64,000 nt of DNA from Glandiceps talaboti (lineage: Eukaryota > Hemichordata > Enteropneusta > Spengelidae): NCBI RefSeq assembly GCF_964340395.1, contig NC_135563.1:2132001-2196000 (forward strand). The letters are read 5' to 3'. A model generated the notes under the pieces. The model was given only the letters and a program-made list of their open reading frames with translations, searched no databases and was not told the origin of the DNA. The translations under genes and the position numbers were made by a program. Of the stretch, positions 53,594-64,000 are shown piece by piece. Position 1 is the first letter of the stretch, and every line of letters starts with the position of its first letter.

Positions 53594-53706
53594 TCTCACT
53601 CACTAACTCACTCACTCACCACTCACTCACTCACACACTCATCCACTCGCTCACTCACTCACTCACTCACTCACTCACTCACTCACTCACTCACTCACTC
53701 ACTCAC
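53525..53706. repeat. (ACTC)n / (CA)n microsatellite
   Basis: CACGCACGCACG, ACTCACTCACTC, ACACACACACAC and again ACTCACTC in sequence. The Ser/Leu/Thr/His frame is an artefact. Confidence 0.95.
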
Positions 53707-53759
53707 TACAACTATTTGCCAACAGCTCCACACCCACCAAATGAAAGAGATGAAAAAGT

Positions 53760-56175
53760 AGAAGAACCCAGTGTGGGGTCCTGTATCCTGAATTCAGAGG
53801 AAAGGTGAATTTCCTCGTTATGATCTAGCCTATATGCATTTCTGTGACCTAAGCTGGCAGCGCTTGTCAATTTCAAAACAAAATGAGACAATTAGAAATG
53901 ACCTGAGCATGGGAAAAGTGTTTTTGATATGACTGCTAACACATGGAAAAAAAAAACCATTCTGCTAAAGTGTGTTTGACTCGCTGAGTTGGTCCGAACA
54001 ATCTAGCCCATGGGGGTTTCCGGTCCATATGTACTGTTAATAACTACACTTGCAAATTAATGCCTTGCTTTTGATATCTTGAGGAAGTATCGATTCTATT
54101 CTATTCGTTTATATTCGTTTGTATTCGTCGACAGTGCAAAAGTTGAAATTTTACCCGATATAAAATTGATGGTATCAGATACTGGTATCTCACACTTTAA
54201 GTTATTGAGGACAACATCCAGAAGAAGTATAGTCATGATAGATTTTGTTTGTCAGTAACAGATCCTACTGATAAATGCAGTAGTGCAATTTAAAATTGGA
54301 TATTTATATAACAAAAGTTTCTTTGCTAATCAATTGTATGGTTAAAAGTTTTAGTAGTAATTTCATTATCTGTCCACAGCAAAACCATAAATGTGGTAGT
54401 TTTTTCCACGAAATTAAAGTTTACGTGTAATATCTCATATCCTGCTTAAGGTTTAAGTATTCAACAATTTCTGAATATTTCCAATAGTAAAAATAAGATC
54501 ATTGGGTTTAATATCACAAAACTGGTAACGCCGTTACAATTTCACATATCCCAACATACTTGTTTTACATGTACATGTACATGACACAGTTTGTGATATA
54601 ACAACTCATTGATAAGGGAATTGTCCTCGTTGTATCTAATGAATGACGTAATTGTAATAACACGCTAGAATAACTGCAGTTTCTTTCTCGTTTGGTCTAC
54701 AAATAGTTTGATAAATTCATTTCATATATACATATATATTCAACATCAATTAAAGAAGTTTGTGAGCTAAGTGTTGACAATCCATTTTACCTCCTATAAG
54801 GAAAGTTATGTTATTCTTTTGTCTGTCTAGCTGTCTGTCTGTGGACACGATATCTCACAAACCGCTGCACCTATTCTAGTGAAACTTGCTACACGTCTTC
54901 CAAAATGGCAAGAACTGGTTCAATTTTGGTAAACACCCAATGAACATTAGTCATTTGCATAATTTATGGTTTTTCGTAATTACACTGCAAGGTAAGAATG
55001 CCTACTTCAAATTCCACAAAATTTGGTATATACATCAACCATAGTAAGCACACATGTGTGCATAGTGTTTGTATCAGTCTATAAGCTGCATTTTTCCATC
55101 AGTTCACAAATTTGAAAGAAATATAGCACCTGGCGGTAAATATGAGCATTTTAAAACGCCACTATAAAGCACAAAGTTGTAGATGTGGAGGGTTTCCCTG
55201 GTCTTAGTCTGAAATAAAGTTGCATGTGCATAAACGTGACAGTAAAACAAGGTTTCAGGGAATTTGTTTTGGCGGGAAAATTATGTTCTATAATAGTTAA
55301 TGCTAACAGGCAGGAGACCAAATGTGTACATCGAGAAGGAAGTAGCAAAAGTTAAACCCAACTTGAATTTTCTGATATTATTTCGACTGGTTTCATTTAT
55401 GTTAAGAAGCCATTGATGTGGCGTCCAACAAGTTTATTTCCTATGTAGACAATTGTGAACCCCATATATCTTTGCAGGATTGACACCAACATCAGGCAAT
55501 CGCCAGACCTGATTTATAACACTCTCAAGGAGAGGTCACTATCCATAAATAACCCATCAAGTGACGCTAATTAGAAACATACTGGTACCAATGGATAGAA
55601 TAGGAGAATAAATGTATTTTCAAGATGTTGACAGTACTGAAAGTTACAGATGCCCATAACGAAATGGACATTAAGATTAGTTAATATCATTCACATTGAA
55701 ACTTTTGATGATCATAATAGAGTAATATAAACAAAAGTTCGTTTGTCGGTTGACGTATCCATTTCCGATACTGTGTGCATGTGTCCTCAGCTATCACCAA
55801 AGAACCATTTCCGATAAGACAGTCATGCTCTAAGCTCGTTTGCGTCACTCCGAACGCTACTGTTTTTATATCCACTAATTTATTAGCCGTCGAAACAACT
55901 CCTTTCAAGTCGGATAATACATGTGTATATTGTCTCGTATATTAAATGTATTTTGTTGCAAAAACCATAGTATTTTGATTCTCAGTATGGTCTATCAAAA
56001 TGTTGGCTTTTTAAAGTTTTTATTACATCAGTCGTCAGCATTTTATGTTGTGTTATGTTTTATTCTTTTTCGACTTTTTGCCTAAGTTTCCTATTTGGCA
56101 TGTTAAGTTAAATGTATTAATCAAGTACAGACGACTTTTTATAATCAACTATGTAAAACTATACCGATCAAAACC
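53760..56175. other. Unique DNA with dispersed low-copy repeat, no gene
   Basis: At 54825-55110 GTCTGTCTAGCTGTCTGTCT then ACGATATCTCACAAACCGCT resembles the GTCTGT-plus-module style of R1, and contains CATTTGCATAATTTATG as does 58120-58570. Frames at 55151-55348, 55687-55908 and 56045-56248 are unsupported. Confidence 0.4.
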
Positions 56176-56880
56176 TAAGGGAGCCTTCAGTAATTACAAG
56201 GGGGAGCGGGGGGGGAGATCAAGTACAGATCATTTGCTTAAAATGTGACCCTCCCCGATTCCGTCGTTCTAAAAAGTAACCCTCAATTGCCTTTCACTAA
56301 AACATCATCATCCCCCTGTTAAAATATTTTTGAGCATGGTTTATATGCTGTCAGACATGGAAAAGGACAGTAGTCCCAGAATCAATTACTTAAATGGCAT
56401 AATCCCACCGCTGCCACCATGTTGACCGTTTTAAAGGTATTGTTTAATTCCCAACTACTAGTACTGGAGTGAAATTGTGCACTACTTTAATCAATACCTG
56501 AGTTTGAATTTTATTGACTGAGCTGAAGGCCAGAAAATTAACATTAGATGGCCACACTCCCGATATTGTCAGGACCGAGGTCAACATGTCCACAATATTA
56601 TCCCCTATATCTTATCCAACTGTTTCCGTTTTACTCCTGTGAGACCAACTGTGACTTCTCTCCTCACACCACACATGACATTGTCAATTAATTCACTACA
56701 TGGTTGCCAGTAGTGATTTGATTGACATGGTGGGACATTACAGTACCTAACCTTTAATACTAACTTTAACCCAAACCCTAACCCTATTCCTAACCAAGGG
56801 ATGCCAAATTACCCCCAGAATGCAAAATTAGACAATTTAATGAGTCAAAGTAAAATGTGACCCTCCCATTATCCCATTTC

Positions 56881-56963
56881 AGCACAACTGAACTGATAAG
56901 GTTCAGTAGTGCTATAGGCATATCAAAGTGTCTGTCTGACTGTCTGTCTGTCTGTCTGTCTGG

Positions 56964-57026
<63 letters not shown>

Positions 57027-58029
57027 CAACTTAAAGTAAAAAACTGCTGGACTGATTGCCATGATATTTGGTGGGTGTATTACCTTGGGTGTCTAGTTGG
57101 GAAATTGTTCAAATCAAAATGATCTTACCACCGGTGTGTGATTTGGGTCAAAAATGTGATTTTTGGTCAAAAAACTCAAAAACTACTGGGCAAACCGGTG
57201 TGAAATTTGGTGGAAATCTTCTTAGGGGTGTATGACATGATGATTCCATCAGTGATATGCAAATTAGGGCTAATAATGTGTCTTTTTTTCTTCAAAATTC
57301 TTTAATTTCAAAACTGCTGGGCAGATTGGGCTGAATTTAGTGGGGATGCATCTGGGGTGGATAGACGAAGAAATATTAAGCATATAATGATCTCATAAAT
57401 GATATGCAAATTAGGTGTACAAATGGGAATTTTGGTCAAAAAGTATTGGTCATAAATACTTGGTCAATGAGACTGAAATTTAGTAATTCTAAAAGTGTTA
57501 TTCTGCAGATTTTCTTCAAAATATGTTGACACAATTGGCCCTAGCAACCATGACCATGCCCTTAGCAACAACCAAATGGCAGTATATTTTGGTCAAAAAA
57601 CAACATCATCTGGTAGGTGAGTAACCATTCAGAAAATGTATGCAAATACCCCTAGCAACCATGACCACGCCAATAGCAATAGTCAAACTGTGGTGTATTT
57701 CACAAAGATAACAAAAAAGTGAATAAACATTCAAAAAATGTACATAAATGTGCCTAGCAACAAGACTACATCCATAGCAACAGCTAAATGATCACGCATA
57801 TTGCAAAGATAACAACAGGGAGTAATAGACAAATGAATAAACATTCCAAAAAAATGTATGCAAATGTACCTAGCAACAACACCACGCCCATATCAACAGC
57901 CAAATGATCGTGTATATTGGAAAGATAACAGGGTTGGATGGGCAACTGGATAATTATTCAGCATATGGACACCCATATCTAGCATGGATCAGCATGTGGA
58001 TAACATTTTTTTAACTTTACAGTTGTGCT
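56881..58029 (+). mobile_element. Dispersed repeat R1, most complete copy
   Basis: Begins AGCACAACTGAACTGATAAG with a 13-base hairpin to GTTCAGTAGTGCT, then GTCTGTCTGTC and a (GT)n tract, then about 1 kb of modules with repeated TAGCAACCATGACCACGCC-type and GATATGCAAATTAGG motifs, and ends CAGTTGTGCT. The 10-base ends are inverted copies. It lies inside the element 56179-58816. No protein coded. Confidence 0.7.
56935..57023. repeat. (GTCT)n-(GT)n microsatellite
   Basis: GTCTGTCTGTCTGTCTG passes into about 29 GT dinucleotides. It is an expanded version of the GTCTGT tract that all R1 copies carry at this place. Confidence 0.94.
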
Positions 58030-58049
58030 ACAACGCCATCGGTGTTACT

Positions 58050-58620
58050 TTTAATAATTAGGCTACATCTATGTCCTATAAAGTGTGCTGCATTAGCTTA
58101 AAACTTTTATGAATAATTTGCATAAATATTGATTTCTGTAATTAGCCTATATCTTAAGAATGAATACTTCAATTTCTCAATATAATTTAGTACATGCATT
58201 AACCAGAACAAAAGGATAGGTCCTGTAACATTTGTTGACGTAGTTTAGTTTTAATGAGTAATTTGATTATTTAACGATTTTCAGTAATTAGGCTATATCT
58301 TAAGAATGCAAACTTCAAATTTCATTCAACTTGATACATTCATCAACCATAACAAATCATACGTGTTGATGTAGTTGTTTACGTAGTTTTTAATTGTGAT
58401 ATGTAATTTGTAAAAATAATCATTTGATAATTAGGAATATGCGAGCTTTAAATTTCAGATATTTCAGTAATATATTGATGGTAAAGAAGTGTATGTATCA
58501 TTTAAAGCTTGATGATGTAACTTATAAGCTAAATTGTTAATTTGCATAAATAATTGTTTTAATAATCAGGCAATGTGTTAACTATGCAAGCTCAAATTTC
58601 ATACGGTTTCATATAATTAA
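58050..58620. repeat. Degenerate tandem modules, about 110-170 bp
   Basis: Motifs GTAATTAGGCTATATCTTAAGAATG-like (each part under 20 bases shared), CTTCAAATTTCA and AATTTGCATAAATA recur three to five times with heavy divergence. They fill the interior of the transposon right of R1. Confidence 0.45.
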
Positions 58621-58819
58621 TTTTCAAATTAAGTGTACAGTAATTATATTTCAGAATTTTGCAACATGTGTATGCCCAAAAATATATTGTTTTGCTCTTA
58701 CTTAAATCTTACTTAAATCTGGTCTAAAATATGGCCCTCCCCGAGACCATATTTGTGAAAAGTGCACCCCCGCACCCCCCCCCCCGCCCCTCCAGTTGTA
58801 ATTACTGAAGGCTCCCTAA

Positions 58820-59315
58820 TAATATAATTACAATACAACTATTTTGCTGAACCACTGAGGACATTGTCAACTTGACTGTGAGCTGTTTGGTGAACGTGAA
58901 TACTAACACTTTGAACCACTCAGGAATCTGTCAAACTTGATTTTGTCTGAATGGAAGACGCAGTTGAGCAACTTTTGTCAACCAGAAAGATATCAGAACT
59001 CGTTCTTATCATTGTAATCTGATATAGTTGTGTGACCCCCGTATTGAAGTCTTGACGTCTTGTAAGCCACTATGTGTGATATGAGCTCCGAGAGATGGAA
59101 ATCTGTGTTTGCTTGAACTCAGTGGTAGGCCATACACCGCTACTTTGCCTCGAGCTGTTTGATTTAGTCAACTTTTAATCTCACCTCGTTCCCGTTAGTT
59201 TTACCACAACTTCTTGTGTTTGCGTTATTGCGCATTACCCACCGAAATTGTCTGACGGTCTTATTTTTTTTACTAATTAAGTATTAAAGTAAGTTATGAA
59301 AGTTTTCTATCTTCT
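58820..59315. other. Unique DNA, nothing recognised
   Basis: No coding support, RNA gene or repeat. Confidence 0.45.
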
Positions 59316-59318
59316 GCT

Positions 59319-59446
59319 GTATGTATGTATGTATGTATGTATGTATGTATGTATGTATGTATGTATGTATGTACGTATGTATGTATGTACGTATGTACGT
59401 ATGTACGTATGTATATATGTATGTATGTATGCATGTATGTATGTCT
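59319..59446. repeat. (GTAT)n tetranucleotide microsatellite
   Basis: ATGTATGTATGT run with GTAC interruptions, about 32 units. Confidence 0.96.
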
Positions 59447-60190
59447 ATTTAAAGCATCTGATACAAGTGGTCGTAAACATAATTCTCTCCATACAATTTG
59501 AGATGTTTCTTTATCAAAGTAATAGGTCTACATAATGATCCATAAGGTTTGTGGAAAGGGCAGACGATTTTGGTCATTTTCCAAGTAATCAAATTTAACC
59601 ACGGTGTGGCTTGTTATCGGAATCCTGTAAAGTGTCCATGGAAGGCCATGAGTATATCTTTGACTCTTTTTAGAGTGACTTTTATGATGTTCAACAAGAC
59701 AGCTGACCGATTCACTAAAACTCTCACATTGACAAGGTATAAATCTCTTTCTCTTTATGAACATTGCTGTGTTGTTCCACCATATCAAGTCACCATTAAT
59801 TGGCCACTCCAATGCTTATAGACGCTAAACTGGTTAACTCGAGCTCCTAAAGTTATGACAGCGAGGTTGTTCCACCAAGTATCAGCCCTCCCGCTTTTTC
59901 CATAGAAACTGGTATTCTCAGGGCCTCGTTCTCTTTTGTCCATCACACTCGTTGGGGGCGCTGTGAAAGTGTAACCATAAGAGGTGAACTAATGGGCGAT
60001 AATACGTTGTTCTGGTTTGTTTGTTTGTTTGTTTGTTTGCGTGCTTGTTTGTTTTTTGGTGTTCTTTCTTGCTTTGGTGGCGTTGTATTTTTAAAAAAGA
60101 CAGTGTACCTTTTGAAGTAGTGGCTAATGTTATCTGTAGGTCTAAATCTTGAGCGAAAGCGTGGTTTCCAATCCTGTAAAATGTTAGCGA
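59447..60190. other. Unique DNA before the last minisatellite
   Basis: Two overlapping frames of about 90 codons on opposite strands (59528-59821) resemble no known family and shadow each other. A short (GTTT)n lies at 60014-60041. Confidence 0.4.
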
Positions 60191-63100
60191 GCCTCGATAC
60201 CTATATATGGTAGTGCCCATTGCCGCGATACCTATATATATATTAGTGCCCATTGCCTCGATACCTATATATGGTAGTGCCCATTACCTCGATACATATA
60301 TATGGTAGTGCCCATTGCCTCGATACCTATATATGGTAGTGCCCATTGCCTCGATACCTATATATGGTAGTGCCCATTGCCTCGATACCTATATATGGTA
60401 GTACCCATTGCCTCGATACCTATATATGGTAGTGCCCATTGCTGCGATACCTATATATGGTAGTGCCCATTGCCTCGATACCTATATATGGTAGTGCCCA
60501 TTGCCTCGATACCTATATATGGTAGTACCCATTGCCTCGATACCTATATATGGTAGTGCCCATTGCTGCGATACCAATATATGATAGTGCCCATTGCCTC
60601 GATACCTATATATGGTAGTGCCCATTGCCTCGATACCTATATATGGTAGTGCCCATTGCCTTGATACCTATATATGGTAGTGCCCATTGCCTCGATACCT
60701 ATATATGATAGTGCCCATTGCCTCGATACCAATATATGGTAGCCCCATTGCCTCGATACCTATATATGGTAGTGCCCATTGCCTCGATACCTATATATGG
60801 TAGTGCCCATTGCCTCGATACCTATATATGGTAGTGCCCATTGCCTCGATACCTATATATGGTAGTGCCCATTGCCTCGATACCTATATATGGTAGTGCC
60901 CATTGCCTCGATACCTATATATGGTAGTGCTCATTGCCTCGATACCTATATATGGTAGTGCCCATTGCCTCGATACCTATATATGGTAGTGCCCATTGCC
61001 TCGATACCTATATATGGTAGTGCCCATTGCCTCGATACATATATATGGTAGTTCCCATTGCCTCGATACCTATATATGGTAGTGCCCATTGCCTCGATAC
61101 CTATATATGGTAGTACCCATTGCCTCGATACCTATATATGGTAGTGCCCATTGCCTCAATACCTATATATGGTAGTGCCCATTGCCTCGATACCTATATA
61201 TGGTAGTACCCATTGCCTCGATACCTATATATGGTAGTGCCCATTGCCTCGATACCTATATATGGTAGTACCCATTGCCTCGATACCTATATATGGTAGT
61301 ACCCATTGCCTCGATACCTATATATGGTAGTGCCCATTGCCTCGATACCTATATATATTAGTGCCCATTGCTTCGATACCTATATATGGTAGTGTCCATT
61401 GCCTCGATACCTATATATGGTAGTACCCATTGCCTCGATACCTATATGTGGTAGTGCCCATTACCTCGATACCTATATATGGTAGTACCCATTGCCTTGA
61501 TACCTATATATGGTAGTGCCCATTGCCTCGATAGCTATATATGGTAGTGCCCATTACCTCGATACCTATATATGGTAGTGCCCATTGCCTCGATACCTAT
61601 ATATATATATGGTAGTGCCCATTGCTGCGATACCTATATATGGTAGTACCCATTGCCTCGATACCTATATATGGTAGTACCCATTGCCTTGATACCTATA
61701 TATGGTAGTGCCCATTGCCTCGATAGCTATATATGGTAGTGCCCATTACCTCGATACCTATATATGGTAGTGCCCATTGCCTCGATACCTATATATGGTA
61801 GTCCCATTGCCTCGATACATATATATGGTAGTCCCATTGCCTCGATACATATATATGGTAGTGCTCATTGCCTCGATACCTATATATGGTAGTGCCCATT
61901 GCCTCGATACCTATATATGGTGGTGCCCATTGCCTCGATACCTATATATGGTAGTGCCCATTGCCTCGATACCTATATATGGTAGTGCCCATTGCCTCGA
62001 TACCTATATATGGTAGTGCCCATTGCTGCGATACCTATGTATGGTAGTACCCATTGCCTCGATACCTATATATGGTAGTGCCCGTTGCCTCAATACCGAT
62101 ATATGGTGGTGCCCATTGCCTCGATACCTATATATGGTAGTCCCATTGCCTCGATACATACATATGGTAGTACCCATTGCATCGATACCTATATATGGTG
62201 GTGCCCATTGCCTCGATACCTATATATGATAGTGCCCATTGCCTCGATACCTATATATGGTAGTGCCCATTGCTGCGATACCTATATATGGTAGTGCCCA
62301 TTGCCTCGATACCTATATATGGTGGTGCCCATTGCCTCGATACCTATATATGGTAGTGCCCATTGCCTCGATACCTATATATGGTAGTGCCCATTGCTGC
62401 GATACCTATATATGGTAGTGCCCATTGCCTCGATACCTATATATGGTAGTGCCCATTGCCTCGATACCTATATATTGTAGTGCCCATTGCCTCGATAGCT
62501 ATATATGGTAGTACCCATTGCCTCGATACCTATATATGGTAGTGCCCATTGCCTCGATACCTATATATGGTAGTGCCCATTGCCTCAATACCTATATATG
62601 GTAGTGCCCATTGCCTCGATACCTATATATGGTAGTACCCATTGCCTCGATACCTATATATGGTAGTGCCCATTGCCTCGATACCTATATATGGTAGTAC
62701 CCATTGCCTCGATACCTATATATGGTAGTACCCATTGCCTCGATACCTATATATGGTAGTGCCCATTGCCTCGATACCTATATATATTAGTGCCCATTGC
62801 TTCGATACCTATATATGGTAGTGTCCATTGCCTCGATACCTATATATGGTAGTACCCATTGCCTCGATACCTATATATGGTAGTGCCCATTACCTCGATA
62901 CCTATATATGGTAGTACCCATTGCCTTGATACCTATATATGGTAGTGCCCATTGCCTCGATACCTATATATGGTAGTGCCCATTACCTCGATACCTATAT
63001 ATGGTAGTGCCCATTGCCTCGATACCTATATATATATATGGTAGTGCCCATTGCTGCGATACCTATATATGGTAGTACCCATTGCCTCGATACCTATATA

Positions 63101-64000
63101 TGGTAGTGCCCATTGCCTCGATACCTATGTATGGTAGTGCCCATTGCCTTGATAGCTATATATGGTAGTGCCCATTGCCTCGATACCTATATATGGTAGT
63201 GCCCATTGCCTCGATACCTATATATGGTAGTCCCATTGCCTCGATACATATATATGGTAGTCCCATTGCCTCGATACATATATATGGTAGTGCTCATTGC
63301 CTCGATACCTATATATGGTAGTGCCCATTGCCTCGATACCTATATATGGTGGTGCCCATTGCCTCGATACCTATATATGGTAGTGCCCATTGCCTCGATA
63401 CCTATATATGGTAGTGCCCATTGCCTCGATACCTATATATGGTAGTGCCCATTGCTGCGATACCTATGTATGGTAGTACCCATTGCCTCGATACCTATAT
63501 ATGGTAGTGCCCGTTGCCTCAATACCGATATATGGTGGTGCCCATTGCCTCGATACCTATATATGGTAGTCCCATTGCCTCGATACATACATATGGTAGT
63601 ACCCATTGCATCGATACCTATATATGGTGGTGCCCATTGCCTCGATACCTATATATGATAGTGCCCATTGCCTCGATACCTATATATGGTAGTGCCCATT
63701 GCTGCGATACCTATATATGGTAGTGCCCATTGCCTCGATACCTATATATGGTGGTGCCCATTGCCTCGATACCTATATATGGTAGTGCCCATTGCCTCGA
63801 TACCTATATATGGTAGTGCCCATTGCTGCGATACCTATATATGGTAGTGCCCATTGCCTCGATACCTATATATGGTAGTGCCCATTGCCTCGATACCTAT
63901 ATATTGTAGTGCCCATTGCCTCGATAGCTATATATGGTAGTACCTATTGCCTCGATACCTATATATGGTAGTGCCCATTGCCTCGATACCTATATATGGT
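60191..64000. repeat. 31-bp minisatellite, about 123 copies, runs off the window
   Basis: Units of TGCCTCGATACCTATATATG and GTAGTGCCCAT with variants (CTGCGATAC, GTACCCAT, ATGTATGG, a 30-base unit GTAGTCCCAT). A 1429-base block is repeated: landmarks at 61156, 61355, 61611, 61777 and 62023 recur at exactly +1429 (62585, 62784, 63040, 63206, 63452). The array therefore contains a second-order tandem duplication, roughly 61142-62570 and 62571-63999. Frames in it are repeat artefacts. Confidence 0.98.

Larger units (their letters stand above)
56179..58816. mobile_element. DNA transposon with inverted termini and TAA target duplication
   Basis: Left terminus GGGAGCCTTCAGTAATTACA (56179) is exactly inverted at the right end (TGTAATTACTGAAGGCTCCC, 58797-58816), each followed inward by a G- or C-rich run. 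TAA flanks both ends (56176-56178, 58817-58819). End structure and 3-base TWA duplication match PIF/Harbinger elements. No transposase is seen in the 2.64 kb; instead it carries a complete R1 copy and AT-rich modules. A solo right-type end of the family is at 19888. Confidence 0.8.

Noticed and set aside
59528-59821. Overlapping 94- and 90-codon frames on opposite strands
   Set aside because: Neither resembles a known protein and they shadow each other; no splice or 3'-end context.
61777-63723. Six frames with repeated YIYMVVP-like peptides
   Set aside because: Translation of the 31-bp minisatellite; duplicated pairs simply reflect the 1429-bp block duplication.

Overview
This is a metazoan nuclear window, not a prokaryotic one. 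Genes are split by GT-AG introns, DNA is AT-rich, and micro- and minisatellites, transposon remnants and short protein-like exons dominate. The gene content (an Lbx/ladybird homeobox gene and two sigma-class glutathione S-transferases) fits an invertebrate bilaterian, for example a cephalochordate, hemichordate or lophotrochozoan. The sequence alone does not fix the species.

Layout. (1) 1-720: probable last exon and 3'UTR of an unidentified plus-strand gene. (2) 1.1-7.4 kb: about 165 copies of a 38-bp minisatellite. (3) 9.95-14.97 kb, minus strand: complete five-exon sigma-class GST (GST-A) with a charged C-terminal tail. (4) 20.48-24.21 kb, minus strand: six-exon sigma-class GST (GST-B) starting with a Met-Gly-Cys acylation-type N-terminus. 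Its fourth exon carries one extra A in a homopolymer that breaks the frame. (5) 24.2-33.4 kb: two non-LTR retrotransposon remnants in or near this interval, microsatellites and a 1.3-kb degenerate GTCTA satellite. (6) 33.44-43.34 kb, plus strand: two-exon Lbx gene. Its 9.1-kb intron holds a 58-bp minisatellite and an inverted copy of the gene's own 3' end. (7) 44-64 kb: no convincing gene; CATA/TA microsatellites and arrays with 31-, 30-, 47-, 35- and 31-bp units, the last running off the window end.

Two mobile elements have clear inverted termini and 3-bp target duplications (17601-19569 with TTA, 56179-58816 with TAA), as expected for PIF/Harbinger-type DNA transposons. The first is nested inside a dispersed roughly 1.15-kb repeat whose halves rejoin when it is removed; the second carries a copy of that same repeat.

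The two GSTs are same-strand relatives, probably an old tandem duplication acting in glutathione conjugation or prostaglandin-type isomerisation. Lbx is a developmental transcription factor with no evident functional link to them. The most interesting observation is the inverted, roughly 470-bp copy of the Lbx coding tail, stop codon, 3'UTR and poly(A) signal inside the Lbx intron. A single Lbx pre-mRNA would therefore contain both arms of a long potential duplex. Seven minisatellite arrays together fill about 28% of the window.
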